DNA from: an uncultured bacterium
Lineage (GTDB): Bacteria > Patescibacteriota > Dojkabacteria > CALFHW01
Length of the DNA: 35,131 bases
Direction: 5' to 3'
Assembly (NCBI GenBank): GCA_937876695.1
Contig: CALFHW010000161.1
Coordinates: 1 to 35,131, forward strand
The notes beneath the pieces are model-generated. The model worked only from the letters and a program-made list of their open reading frames with translations, ran no database searches and was not told the DNA's origin. This document shows positions 15,739 to 23,937 of the stretch, piece after piece (positions within the stretch are counted from its first letter, which is position 1; each line of letters opens with the position of its first letter). Position numbers and translations under genes: made by a program.

Positions 15739-15767
15739 TTGTTGGTTAATACTATTGATGCTAACAT
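15739..15767 (+). promoter_or_regulatory. Promoter of the hydrolase gene
   Basis: TTGTTG (15739-15744), 17-base spacer, TGC-TAACAT (15762-15767), five bases to ATG 15773. On the other strand TAGTAT (15749-15754) may serve the divergent lipid-kinase gene. Confidence 0.5.
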
Positions 15768-15772
15768 ACACT

Positions 15773-16762
15773 ATGTCTGATCTGACAAGAAAACAGTTGA
15801 TTAAAGAAGGCTTTATAGAGAGCAAAGGAGCGTCTGAGGTGACCCACAAGATTTGGTATGGGCTCAGCGGTAATCCGGAAGGTCTTCCAGTGGTCAATGT
15901 CCATGGCGGTCCTGGTAGCTATAGTAAAGAAAGCCAACTAGAGAAATTCGATCTGCAGAAGTTTATGGTGATCCAGTTCGACCAGAGAGGCTGTGGTAAG
16001 AGTCTGCCTTTGGGCGAGCTGCAGGATAACAACACCGAGCTACTTGTCGAAGATATGGAGAACTTGAGACGGGAGCTGGGTATCACCAGTTGGTACATGG
16101 TGGCAGGCAGTTGGGGTGTATCTGTGAGTCTTGCCTATGCAGAAAAATACCCTGAAAATGTGCGTGGGATGCTACTTAGAAGCCCGTTTTTAGCTGATAG
16201 TGAAGCTGACCGCTGGATATTTAGTACCAACGCCACCGGCAGCATGTATCCTGAGCTGTGGGAGCAGAGACTGCAGCGGATTGCAAAGCTTGGGGGTAAG
16301 AATACGCATTCTACTAGCGAGATATTTGCCATACTCTCAGACGAGCTCGCCTCAAGGGACGCGCTCAGGATAAACGAAGCGGTCAAGATAGTTATCGATT
16401 ATGAATACGCCGTCAACTTAGTTGGGCAGAAGCCAGCTGCTTTAAAAGACGAAGACATCGATGAAGATTTACTTAACTACTCCAGGATATTTGCTCACTA
16501 TGCAGCACATGACTTCTTCCTAGAGGAAGGACAGTTACTTGCGAACTCAGCTAAACTCCAGAATATTCCTATCACGCTCCTACACGGCCGCAACGACATG
16601 GTGGCGCCGGTATCAGCCTCTTATAAATTACATAAGCGCTTGCCCCACTCTAGGCTCGAAATCCTGGAAGGTGAAGGGCATGGATTTAGCCAAGTTGGCA
16701 ACTTGCTAACCAAGTACGCGCTTGAGTTGTTGGTGGCGGAGAGTGAATCTGTTAAAAAATAG
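15773..16762 (+). CDS. Proline-iminopeptidase-like alpha/beta hydrolase
   Basis: 329 residues. HGGPGS (44-49, oxyanion-hole motif of peptidase S33), DQRGCGKS (70-77, where family members have DQRGxGxS), AGSWGVS with nucleophile Ser113, HGRNDMV (acid, around residue 270) and GEGHGF (His, around 303). The family cleaves N-terminal Pro or other residues from peptides (EC 3.4.11.5) in the cytosol and needs no ATP. An in-frame upstream start at 15689 would add hydrophobic residues overlapping the lipid-kinase gene. The ATG at 15773 is preferred because the S33 N-terminus (MSDLTRK) begins there and TAACAT lies five bases before it. The YjjX gene follows by 10 bases. Confidence 0.9.
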   Translation: MSDLTRKQLIKEGFIESKGASEVTHKIWYGLSGNPEGLPVVNVHGGPGSYSKESQLEKFDLQKFMVIQFDQRGCGKSLPLGELQDNNTELLVEDMENLRRELGITSWYMVAGSWGVSVSLAYAEKYPENVRGMLLRSPFLADSEADRWIFSTNATGSMYPELWEQRLQRIAKLGGKNTHSTSEIFAILSDELASRDALRINEAVKIVIDYEYAVNLVGQKPAALKDEDIDEDLLNYSRIFAHYAAHDFFLEEGQLLANSAKLQNIPITLLHGRNDMVAPVSASYKLHKRLPHSRLEILEGEGHGFSQVGNLLTKYALELLVAESESVKK

Positions 16763-16772
16763 AGATTGAATT

Positions 16773-17327
16773 ATGTCTAAGATAATTGTCGCCTCCCAAA
16801 ATCCAGTTAAGATAGAAGCTGCCAGGCAAGGGTTTGAACAACTTTTCAAGAATGACGAACTCGGGCAGCTGGAGATAACGGGCGTGTCAGTTCCATCAGG
16901 AGTTCCTGACCAACCTATGGGCCAGCTAGAGACTTTGCAAGGTGCGCAAAACAGAGTCAAGGCCGCTAGCGAGCAGTTTGCTGGCGCCGATTACTACATC
17001 GGTATCGAGGGTGGCCTAGAAGAAACTGACAACGGCATGCTGGCCTTTGCCTGGGTGGTCAGCGGCTTTCGGGACGGATCTGACAAAGGGCTCAAACTGG
17101 GACGAGGCCGCAGCGCATCTTTTTATCTACCAGTAAAGATTGCTGAGCTAGTTAGGCAAGGGAAAGAGTTTGGAGAGGCGGATGACATTGTGTTTGGTAT
17201 TAAAAATACGAAGCAAAGTAATGGCGCTGTAGGCATTCTAACTGGCGACGCGATCACACGCACTAGTCTCTATGTGCCAGCAGTTATCTTATCCCTTCTG
17301 CCATTCAAAGCGCCGCAATACTATTGA
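16773..17327 (+). CDS. yjjX: Inosine/xanthosine triphosphatase (YjjX/DUF84 family)
   Basis: 184 residues, close to the family norm (about 170). VASQNPVKIEAARQGF (6-21), SGVPDQPMGQLETLQGAQNR, IGIEGG, GRGRSASFYLP and the C-terminal NGAVGILTGDAITRTSLY, all YjjX hallmarks. Role: hydrolyses the deaminated purine nucleotides ITP and XTP to the diphosphate, cleaning the nucleotide pool; in the cytosol. Starts 10 bases after the hydrolase stop with no clear Shine-Dalgarno, so it is most likely a second cistron. Its end is 25 bases before the AEC transporter, which has its own -10. Confidence 0.9.
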   Translation: MSKIIVASQNPVKIEAARQGFEQLFKNDELGQLEITGVSVPSGVPDQPMGQLETLQGAQNRVKAASEQFAGADYYIGIEGGLEETDNGMLAFAWVVSGFRDGSDKGLKLGRGRSASFYLPVKIAELVRQGKEFGEADDIVFGIKNTKQSNGAVGILTGDAITRTSLYVPAVILSLLPFKAPQYY

Positions 17328-17341
17328 TCTTGTAGTTTTGC

Positions 17342-17347
17342 TATAAT
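17342..17347 (+). promoter_or_regulatory. Extended -10 element of the AEC gene
   Basis: TGC-TATAAT, five bases before ATG 17353; no clear -35. Confidence 0.65.
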
Positions 17348-17352
17348 CGCTT

Positions 17353-18273
17353 ATGCTGGAAATCTTTGCTAACTTTCTGCCGGTTTTATTGCTATTTGCT
17401 GCTGGTTATACCCTTAAACGAGCTAAAATCCTGACAGCTGATGACGGCGGCGTGATATTGAAGATGATATTTTATGTCGGCATGCCTGGTTTCATTTTCA
17501 GCACGGTTATGAGGGCAAATCTTTCAGGTGAAATGATCAAACTCTTGCTACTACCACTAGTGATGGTAATCACCCTCTCGATGATTGTATTACTACTGCG
17601 CAGAAATCTGTTAAAGAAGCTACCACAGCAAACTTTTGGTGCTATGCTCACTGGAGTCCTGATCATGAATACAGGGTTTGTGTTGCCTTTTATCGAGAGA
17701 GGCTTCGGCGCCGACGGCCTTGCTAGACTTGCAGTAATCGACGCCGCCAACGCCATAATTACTGTGTCAATTGTATACGCTATCGCGCTTTCATTAGGCT
17801 CTGGTAAGGCAGATAGAAAACTAATTATCCGCAAAATACTGCTAGCCCCACCACTCTGGGCTTTTGTGTTGGCGATGATTCTGAGAGGCTTGCAAGTGGA
17901 ATCGCCTCAATTTCTGACTGAGACTTCAGCGCTAGCAGGGAGGATGGTTTCGCCTGCAATTTTGATCGCTGTTGGCCTAAAGTTCATGCCCGAACTAGTT
18001 TTCAAGAAGCTGGTGTTAGTTGGCGCATTTTTGAGATTCGGTCTAGGTTTAGCTATTGGCGTATTATTTGTGCTGCTGTTCAACCTGCGCTCACTGGACG
18101 CCATCATTGTGATAATCTGCTCTACTGCTCCCTTTGGTTTCAATTCAATCTTATTTGCCGATCTAGCAAAACTAGACAGTAAATATGCCGCGGCTCAAGT
18201 TTCGGCTGGCTTAATAGCAGGGTTTATTCTAATTCCCGCTCTTATCGTCCTGCTTCCCTTAATCTTTGGCTAG
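17353..18273 (+). CDS. AEC (auxin efflux carrier) family transporter
   Basis: 306 residues with about ten hydrophobic helices in two five-helix halves. The N-terminal FLPVLLLFAAGYTLKRAKIL with 'TADDGGVILKMIFYVGMPGF' and the C-terminal 'IIVIICSTAPFGFNSILFAD' are typical of the AEC family, which belongs to the BART superfamily. Bacterial members export or import small carboxylates or amino-acid-like compounds; the substrate is unknown. ATG start supported by TATAAT five bases upstream. Confidence 0.85.
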   Translation: MLEIFANFLPVLLLFAAGYTLKRAKILTADDGGVILKMIFYVGMPGFIFSTVMRANLSGEMIKLLLLPLVMVITLSMIVLLLRRNLLKKLPQQTFGAMLTGVLIMNTGFVLPFIERGFGADGLARLAVIDAANAIITVSIVYAIALSLGSGKADRKLIIRKILLAPPLWAFVLAMILRGLQVESPQFLTETSALAGRMVSPAILIAVGLKFMPELVFKKLVLVGAFLRFGLGLAIGVLFVLLFNLRSLDAIIVIICSTAPFGFNSILFADLAKLDSKYAAAQVSAGLIAGFILIPALIVLLPLIFG

Positions 18274-18315
18274 TGCATGTTGATTCAAGTCACTTTACTT
18301 ATAGCAGCCAAGTGC

Positions 18316-18321
18316 TAATAT
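18316..18321 (+). promoter_or_regulatory. Extended -10 element, secreted-type protein gene
   Basis: TGC-TAATAT, seven bases before ATG 18329; a TTTACT (18294-18299) 16 bases upstream could act as -35. Confidence 0.55.
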
Positions 18322-18328
18322 TCATCAA

Positions 18329-18919
18329 ATGATTGCAAAGAAAACAAGTAGAAAATCTTTAGCTTTTGGACTTTTGGTAGTAACAGCGCTAGTAGTACTC
18401 ATAGGTTTGGGCATCTTGGCAGTTTTGGTTATGACAAATAATAATGCACAAAAATTGGCACAAGTGATTGACGACAACACAGTCACTTTGTCATCTGATT
18501 TAGGGCATTTTTCTATTGAACTCCCCGGAGCCTTCACTATGAAACAGGCACCTGAGAGAAAGCAGGTTCCAAATGATCCAGATATGTCTGAGTACTTATT
18601 AGGTGAAGTTGTATTCCAACAAAGTATTGACTCCTCGCCGGAATCAAACAGAATTACAGTGTCTTATGGCAAGCCAGAAATTCTGGGCAAGGGAGGGTCA
18701 TGTGTGGGCAATGATGGCGAACTAGCGGCTCCTGGTTACGTAAGCGCTGTTGTTGCTGGTAGCACTATGACAGTTTGCAGAAACAATTTTGAAATGACTG
18801 CAGCCTATCCCAAGCACGCAACAAAGGAAATTGAGTATGTAATAACCATTCAAGCAAGTGAGCAAACGATGTTTGATACTCTCTCTAGAGCGGTGGCAGG
18901 GATAAAGTGGTCAGATTAA
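18329..18919 (+). CDS. Membrane-anchored extracytoplasmic protein, unknown
   Basis: 196 residues. Basic start, one hydrophobic helix (about 11-33), then a beta-rich domain outside: 'TVTLSSDLGHFSIELPGAF' (about 50-69), two Cys (GGSCVG and MTVCRN) that could pair, and a C-terminal helix and strand (TLSRAVAGIKWSD). No family recognised. The same plan is seen in the product of 5260-5835. Its stop abuts the stop of the convergent ATP-grasp gene (18920), with no spacer. Confidence 0.7.
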   Translation: MIAKKTSRKSLAFGLLVVTALVVLIGLGILAVLVMTNNNAQKLAQVIDDNTVTLSSDLGHFSIELPGAFTMKQAPERKQVPNDPDMSEYLLGEVVFQQSIDSSPESNRITVSYGKPEILGKGGSCVGNDGELAAPGYVSAVVAGSTMTVCRNNFEMTAAYPKHATKEIEYVITIQASEQTMFDTLSRAVAGIKWSD

Positions 18920-19801
18920 TCAGTTCCTCTCAAGCAGCTGGGAAATACTCTTAAACAGCACTTTGACTTCGTGGGTTTCATTCTGGTTGAGGGTGATTCC
19001 TGGGTTATTAACATTTACCTCTAGTATGTAGTGCTTTCCTGACTGCTCATCAACCACTACATCTACCCCAGCCAAGCTCACCCCGGCAGATTTGACCGCT
19101 GCAAAGCAGTCTTTGATGATAACGGGATCTAAATCACTTACAATTGACTCCACTGCTCCCAAGGCGACGTTGTTGCGGTGCCCTTCTCCTGCCAGTCTTA
19201 CTTTTTTGGACACACAGTAGTTTTCGCCAAAGATGAACACCCGGTAATCAAAGCTATTGGGGATGTATTCTTGGATTATGTAGTCTTGGGCGTCATTTTG
19301 GGCAAAGAAATTGGCCATTTGCTGCCAGGATTTGAAGAGATAATTGTCTTTACCTTGGCAGTCTGTATTTGATTTAACAATCAGCGGAAACTTAAAACGG
19401 TCATTACCACGTAGAATTTCTTCCAAGTTCTTTACTGAGTGGGCACAGATAGTCTTGGGAAACGATAATCCTGCTCTATAAAGATCGAGATATTGTACTT
19501 GTTTAGAAGTTGAGTATTCATTTTCTCTGGAGTTGACGACGGTGGCTCTGGGCTTTGGCTGCGCAGTAGCGATGTACTTACTGATCAGTATGGACTTCTC
19601 TCTGAAACAAGTGATGATGATGTCAAATTCTCCGATGTCCTGCTTGCCAGCATACATATGCATCTCGCCGTCAAATAGCCACCAGATAGGATTAGTGACA
19701 GTATCAGTGAACTGATATTTATGGTTTGGGCTGAGCTCCGTCAGTGCCTTGGCTGTAGCTTGGTTACGACCAACTAATAGCACTTTGAGTAATTGTGCCA
19801 T
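18920..19801 (-). CDS. ATP-grasp ligase (RimK/glutathione-synthetase-like)
   Basis: 293 residues. FPLIVKSNTDCQGKDNY (about 142-158, ATP-phosphate loop), IIQEYIPNSFDYRVFI (about 179-194), LAGVDVVVD and YILEVNVNNPGIT (about 258-270, metal-binding Glu and Asn). An N-terminal Rossmann-like pre-ATP-grasp half (VLLVGRNQATAKAL) precedes the grasp fold. It should ligate a carboxylate to an amine, such as a Glu or Lys tail on a protein or small molecule; the substrate is not known. Start at 19801; upstream are two TATAAT boxes but 24 bases from the nearest to ATG, giving a short leader without Shine-Dalgarno. Confidence 0.85.
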   Translation of the reverse strand: MAQLLKVLLVGRNQATAKALTELSPNHKYQFTDTVTNPIWWLFDGEMHMYAGKQDIGEFDIIITCFREKSILISKYIATAQPKPRATVVNSRENEYSTSKQVQYLDLYRAGLSFPKTICAHSVKNLEEILRGNDRFKFPLIVKSNTDCQGKDNYLFKSWQQMANFFAQNDAQDYIIQEYIPNSFDYRVFIFGENYCVSKKVRLAGEGHRNNVALGAVESIVSDLDPVIIKDCFAAVKSAGVSLAGVDVVVDEQSGKHYILEVNVNNPGITLNQNETHEVKVLFKSISQLLERN

Positions 19802-19825
19802 TATGCAATGAGACGACTAGTGAAG

Positions 19826-19842
19826 ATTATATTCCTATTATA
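19826..19842 (-). promoter_or_regulatory. Twin -10 elements upstream of the ATP-grasp gene
   Basis: TGC-TATAAT (19837-19842) and TATAAT (19826-19831) lie 5 bases apart, giving two possible start sites. The nearest predicts a leader of about 17 bases. Confidence 0.5.
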
Positions 19843-19902
19843 GCACTAAAGTAGCGCAATAATCGAATATCAACACAGCCCCAATCTTTATGCAAATTGG
19901 CT

Positions 19903-20559
19903 TTACTTATCTCTTTCTTGCTTACTTGGGTCCAATTGTGCAGAAAGACTAGCTATTGCTTCTGCATATTCCCCACGCATATAGGGCTGCTTTCGTGCCA
20001 CTTTGTCATCATTTACAAGAAGATCATTTGCTGTCTCTGCAGGTACCATAATAAAGGTTCGTCTTCCAAAAACATTCCCCAGTAGTTTATTCATAGGCCC
20101 GTCTGGGTTAAAAGCAGCCCATATCCCATCGGCCAGCATTCCCATTTTGACTGCTTGTTTTCCAGCCCAGTTAACTTTGCTGTAAGGTATGTCTCCATAA
20201 TCAAAAAATATAACTGTTTTTTTACTTGCGTCAGTATTAGCAACAAGATGTGATACAAGTTGGTTATACTCTGTACCGAAAGGTTTAACAGCGTTATTTA
20301 ATGCAAGTCGATAAATACTATAACTGAAGGACTGCCCAGCGATTTCCACATCTACTGGCTTATACAATGTATAAATAGCTCTTCTATCGGAAGCTAGTTG
20401 TGGTGACTTTTTTATAAAATCATTTAGATCAGCCAAGCTCTGTTCATCGTCGGGGATCAGAATAAAGGGTGTAACTTCTCCTGGTTCTGAATTTGCAGAA
20501 GCACTGCTCAATGCATCAAAATGAATTACTGTTCCAAATTCTCCCGTAATCGTACTCAT
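19903..20559 (-). CDS. Hypothetical protein, 218 aa
   Basis: No family recognised. Start chosen at ATG 20559: the open frame extends to a TTG at 20631, but a textbook promoter (TTGACA-N17-TAGAAT, 20603-20631) sits in that extension. Alpha/beta protein with 'VIFFDYGDIPYSKVNWAG', 'TPFILIPDDEQSLADL' and a C-terminal Gln/Asp/Lys-rich tail; no clear membrane segment in this form, although the longer form would add a short hydrophobic stretch (LILFFTAV). It lies between the ATP-grasp and glycosyltransferase genes on the same strand, with 101 bases to the former. Confidence 0.6.
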   Translation of the reverse strand: MSTITGEFGTVIHFDALSSASANSEPGEVTPFILIPDDEQSLADLNDFIKKSPQLASDRRAIYTLYKPVDVEIAGQSFSYSIYRLALNNAVKPFGTEYNQLVSHLVANTDASKKTVIFFDYGDIPYSKVNWAGKQAVKMGMLADGIWAAFNPDGPMNKLLGNVFGRRTFIMVPAETANDLLVNDDKVARKQPYMRGEYAEAIASLSAQLDPSKQERDK

Positions 20560-20602
20560 ATTTACCGCTGTAAAAAATAAAATCAGCTGCTTACTTGTTT
20601 GG

Positions 20603-20631
20603 ATTCTATAGTCCGATATAGATACTGTCAA
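20603..20631 (-). promoter_or_regulatory. Canonical promoter TTGACA-N17-TAGAAT
   Basis: TTGACA (20631-20626), 17-base spacer, TAGAAT (20608-20603); TSS expected near 20596, leader of roughly 36 bases to ATG 20559. It is the best -35/-10 pair in the window and argues against the upstream TTG start. Confidence 0.65.
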
Positions 20632-20778
20632 ACATTTAAATGGTGTTAAGTGCCAGTTGATAGAGGTATTCAGTCTCGCATAAGTCGACCTGTAAGGAGA
20701 TCATGAATTTTGGGCTATATACTGGAAGGATGTATATAAACTACGGAACTATTGAGAAAGTGGGCTGCAAATGATGAG

Positions 20779-22110
20779 CTAAACCTCCAGGTTCTTGGTT
20801 AGGAAGTAAGGCTGGGGTCTTAGTCTGCGTTTGTTGCCAGCTTTGCCTTTGATTAGCAGGTCGTAGATGGTGATGAACTCCTGGGCAGACTTACTCCAAC
20901 TGTAGAGCGATTTGGCGGTGTGAGCAGCATTGGCCTTAATCTGTTCCAGCAGTTTCTTTTGTTTGAAAATGTATTCGATCTTTAAAGCGATGCCATCATA
21001 GTCAGTTGGATTGAGCAAAATGCCGTCCGACATATGGGAGATTATGCTACGTGGTCCAAACCTATCGGCCGCCAGCACTAGACAGCCCATAGACATAGCC
21101 TCGATGATGCTCAGGCCAAACGGTTCTGCCTCTGCTAGAGCGATGTAAATATCTGCACAACTATAAACAGCAGGCATATGGGTGTTATCTACTGCTTCGA
21201 TAAAGGTGACATGCTTACTGAGTTTGTACTTAGATACTAGCTTCTTTAAGCTACCGAAGTATTCCTTTTCTTCGGGGTTAATTGTATTTCTGGTTCCGCC
21301 CACAATTGCTAGGTGATAATCGCTCGTCATAGCCGAGCCTCTGCGCTTCACTAACTTATGAAGGACCTCAATGGCGTGGTGGTAACCCTTACTCTGCGTC
21401 ATTCTACCAGCAGTTACTAGAATCTTGCCGTTTATCGGCAATCTGAATTCTTTGCGAGCTTTAACAGTGTCCCAACAATCTGCTTGACTATAGTCGGAGC
21501 CAGGCTTGATGACTTTGATTTTGTTCTCTAGGGCTAAGTATTCTTCGGCGAGTATTTGTTTTTCATGGTCTGTAGAGGCTGTAATTGAAGAAGCTGTAGT
21601 GGTCACGTAATTCTCCCAGAGGATACGTGGGATAAAATTATATCTGGCTTCTGCATTGATCCCGGTAAAGTTTCTCCGCTTGATTGTACCCAATGAGTGT
21701 GGCGTCCATACTGTAGGGACACCGCGCAGGCTGGGCATTTGACTGAGCATCATCATTGCTTTACCACCATCCCAATAGTGCCCGTGTAGAACCTGCGGAA
21801 GGCCGTCTGTCTTGATATATTCGCAGACTTGCTTGGTGAACTCGGATAAATAGGCTTCCATTTCCTCTTTGCGGATGAATTCGTCTGTTGAGCAGTCAAC
21901 TCTGATGACTCTGAAACCCGGTACCACCTGGGTAATTTGCGCTCGACCGTACTTGCGCGCACAGAAAATATCCACCTCGTATCTACCTTGGCGGGCAATT
22001 TCAGTGGCTAGCTTTAGTTCGTATAGGCATTGCCCGCCGGCATCAACCTCTCCAAGTGGCGCCAGCGGATCGGAATGGGGTGATAAAAAAAAGATTTTAC
22101 GCTTACGCAT
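20779..22110 (-). CDS. Family 4 glycosyltransferase, sucrose-phosphate-synthase-like
   Basis: 443 residues from ATG 22110. GT-B fold: N-terminal FFLSPHSDPLAPLGEVDAGG, HGHYWDGGKAMMM and WTPHSLGTIKRRN are characteristic of sucrose-phosphate synthases and mannosyl- or glucosyl-transfer enzymes of GT4. The C-terminal half has VTAGRMTQSKGYHHAIEVL and AEAEPFGLSIIEAMSMG, with the E-x7-E donor motif. It probably transfers a hexose from a nucleotide sugar to a sugar-phosphate or similar acceptor. A start at 22143 is also open, but ATG 22110 has the best Shine-Dalgarno of the window, AGGAGG (22116-22121) five bases upstream. It overlaps by 8 bases the HAD gene, implying coupling. Confidence 0.88.
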   Translation of the reverse strand: MRKRKIFFLSPHSDPLAPLGEVDAGGQCLYELKLATEIARQGRYEVDIFCARKYGRAQITQVVPGFRVIRVDCSTDEFIRKEEMEAYLSEFTKQVCEYIKTDGLPQVLHGHYWDGGKAMMMLSQMPSLRGVPTVWTPHSLGTIKRRNFTGINAEARYNFIPRILWENYVTTTASSITASTDHEKQILAEEYLALENKIKVIKPGSDYSQADCWDTVKARKEFRLPINGKILVTAGRMTQSKGYHHAIEVLHKLVKRRGSAMTSDYHLAIVGGTRNTINPEEKEYFGSLKKLVSKYKLSKHVTFIEAVDNTHMPAVYSCADIYIALAEAEPFGLSIIEAMSMGCLVLAADRFGPRSIISHMSDGILLNPTDYDGIALKIEYIFKQKKLLEQIKANAAHTAKSLYSWSKSAQEFITIYDLLIKGKAGNKRRLRPQPYFLTKNLEV

Positions 22111-22768
22111 TGGATCCTCCTGTGAAAATTTTAGCGTAGACATCTGATAATGAACTGAAGTATCTCAAATTAGGTGCAGGTGTGTGTACAAGGGGTTGTT
22201 TAGGGGGACTGCCAATTAGCCACAGCTCGAAGCTGGATCTACCTATAACATTTGCATTTGAGGGTAAAAGATCAACAAGTTCGTGATTATCTTCGATTAG
22301 GACAGAAGTTACCCATAACGGGGAATTCCTGGTCTTATCCAGGATATAATCCAACTTCCAGGTTGGGTTGATGTCACTATCTTCGCGTAAGACTACCTCA
22401 GCAGTTGGAAAACCTTTATCAATCAGCCAGTTTTCTGTAACAACTTGCAGCTTATGCGAGCGCGAGGAGATGTAGGCCACAATATTGCCAATCTCAGTCA
22501 ATTTTCTCACCTCTTCAGCAGCCCCGGCCCTTGGTTTTATCCGGCCTATGAAATCACTAGAATTCAGGCAGGAATTAATGTATTCGAGTATTTCGGGCTT
22601 CTGAAATTCAGGCACATGTGCCGGCTGCCAGTATTTTGCGGTTAGTTCTAGGGCGCTAGACTTGCTAGCCATTGGAAATTCTTTCAGTACTGATTCAATC
22701 ACTTGCAATGCTGTATCTACGATTGTGTCATCTATGTCTACATAAAAAACGAGCTCCCCTGTATCCAT
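22103..22768 (-). CDS. HAD-superfamily phosphatase
   Basis: 221 residues from ATG 22768. VDIDDTIVDT (Asp11 and Asp13, motif I), ISSRSH (motif II Ser), WKLDYI (motif III Lys) and VLIEDNHELV (motif IV Asp). A cap lies between motifs I and II (LTAKYWQPAHVPEF...). The tail 'TGGSNA' encodes the Shine-Dalgarno for the overlapping glycosyltransferase. HAD enzymes paired with sucrose-phosphate-synthase-like transferases usually remove the phosphate from the product, so sugar-phosphate phosphatase is a reasonable inference. The motif set alone is also compatible with 5'-nucleotidases. Starts at 22906 would run over the divergent gene. Confidence 0.85.
   Translation of the reverse strand: MDTGELVFYVDIDDTIVDTALQVIESVLKEFPMASKSSALELTAKYWQPAHVPEFQKPEILEYINSCLNSSDFIGRIKPRAGAAEEVRKLTEIGNIVAYISSRSHKLQVVTENWLIDKGFPTAEVVLREDSDINPTWKLDYILDKTRNSPLWVTSVLIEDNHELVDLLPSNANVIGRSSFELWLIGSPPKQPLVHTPAPNLRYFSSLSDVYAKIFTGGSNA
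22116..22121 (-). promoter_or_regulatory. Strong Shine-Dalgarno that sets the glycosyltransferase start
   Basis: AGGAGG, five bases before ATG 22110, lies inside the coding region of the HAD gene (Gly-Gly codons). It decides the start of the downstream gene. Confidence 0.8.
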
Positions 22769-22777
22769 ATATAATCT

Positions 22778-22783
22778 ATTATA
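22778..22783 (-). promoter_or_regulatory. -10 element of the HAD/glycosyltransferase operon
   Basis: TATAAT nine bases before ATG 22768 on the reverse strand; within a 52-base divergent spacer. Confidence 0.55.
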
Positions 22784-22807
22784 CATCATGTAGACCGAAT
22801 TATGTGC

Positions 22808-22813
22808 TATAGT
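22808..22813 (+). promoter_or_regulatory. Extended -10 element of the divergent glycosyltransferase
   Basis: TGC-TATAGT, seven bases before ATG 22821. The two divergent -10 boxes are 24 bases apart, so the polymerases would compete or be co-controlled. Confidence 0.55.
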
Positions 22814-22820
22814 CATATTT

Positions 22821-23936
22821 ATGAGAATATTACACATCTCCCCACTCGAAGAACAAGTACCCCCCATTAAGTACGGAGGCACAGAGTTGGTTGTCAGAAA
22901 CATCATTGAAGCACAAGTCGCTGCTGGCCATGAGGTTTTTTTGCTGGCATCAGGAGATTCACATACATCTGCGCGGTTAATCCCCTTGGTAGATAGAGCT
23001 TTAAGAGTCGACTATGGCACTCCAGAAAAAAAGTATTTACGTGATTTCTATAAAATATACAAACTTGCGGATGTACTTAAGCACATTGCTGAAATTAAGC
23101 CCGATATAGTGCATGACCACGTGGGGTGGCGCATCTTACAATTTGCAGATCATATTAAACCACCGATGGTGAATACAATGCACGGCCCGCTCACTGGTGA
23201 GATTGAGCGAATCGTCTACCAGGACAGAGCTGCGGAAAACTATGTTTCGATCTCACTAAACCAACGTCTCTCTATGCCTGAGCAAAACTGGGTGGGCAAT
23301 GTCTACAATGGAATTGATCTGTCGATGTACCCCGCGGCTGAGAGTCTACCTGTTGCTGACCAGAGAGGATACTTTGCTTTCTTAGGCAGGATGTCACCTG
23401 AAAAAGGTGTGGCAGAGATTTGCAAACTGATCAAACAGACTGATTTCAAACTTAAGATCGCGGCTAAGATTGACGTGGCAGACATAGAGTACTATGAGAC
23501 TCAAGTAAAACCGCTGATTGACGGTGAGCAGATTGAGTATCTGGGTGAAATCGACCACGCCGGCAAAGTTGAGCTATTGTCGCACGCTAAGGCATTGCTG
23601 CTTTGGCAGAACTGGGAGGAACCTTTTGGAATGGTATTTATCGAGAGTATGGCTTGCGGCGCGCCAGTTATCACCAACCACAGAGGTTCTGCTTCAGAGG
23701 TAGTGGCAGCAGGTAGCGGCATAGTTGTCGACACACAAGCGCAGATGCTGCAGGCTATGAAAGAGATCGGTGGCGCTGAAGGCGGGTCAGAGTCAGAAAA
23801 CCAATCACAGCCAGAGAAAATATCACCACAAAGCTGTAGAGCCAGAGTAGAGCAAATGTTCAGTAAGGAAATAATGGCAGAAAATTACGTTGAGATCTAT
23901 AAAAAGGTAATTGCGCAGAAGTCAGCAGCTGAGTAA
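22821..23936 (+). CDS. Family 4 glycosyltransferase
   Basis: 371 residues. N-terminal MRILHISPLEEQVPPIKYGG, with the YGGTELVV loop, is the start of the GT4 WcaI/RfaB-like group. A C-terminal YFAFLGRMSPEKG and NWEEPFGMVFIESMACG (E-x7-E) complete the GT-B fold. Near residue 155, QNWVGNVYNGIDL. It is transcribed away from the HAD/sucrose-phosphate-synthase-like pair, and probably works in the same glycan or glycolipid pathway. A Gly/Glu/Ser-rich insert (AEGGSESENQSQPEK) precedes the last helix. Confidence 0.88.
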   Translation: MRILHISPLEEQVPPIKYGGTELVVRNIIEAQVAAGHEVFLLASGDSHTSARLIPLVDRALRVDYGTPEKKYLRDFYKIYKLADVLKHIAEIKPDIVHDHVGWRILQFADHIKPPMVNTMHGPLTGEIERIVYQDRAAENYVSISLNQRLSMPEQNWVGNVYNGIDLSMYPAAESLPVADQRGYFAFLGRMSPEKGVAEICKLIKQTDFKLKIAAKIDVADIEYYETQVKPLIDGEQIEYLGEIDHAGKVELLSHAKALLLWQNWEEPFGMVFIESMACGAPVITNHRGSASEVVAAGSGIVVDTQAQMLQAMKEIGGAEGGSESENQSQPEKISPQSCRARVEQMFSKEIMAENYVEIYKKVIAQKSAAE

Positions 23937-23937
23937 G

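Noticed and set aside
15727..15897. N-terminal extension of the lipid kinase to a 373-residue frame
   Set aside because: It overlaps the divergent hydrolase coding region and does not look like a kinase N-terminus.
20703..20774. Forward 23-codon frame after AAGGAG (MNFGLYTGRMYIN...)
   Set aside because: The spacing to ATG is only 3-4 bases, the peptide is unconvincing and it runs into the convergent glycosyltransferase end; left out as a gene.
22769..22906. Upstream start for the HAD gene
   Set aside because: It would overlap the divergent glycosyltransferase and its promoter; the DxD motif lies just after ATG 22768.
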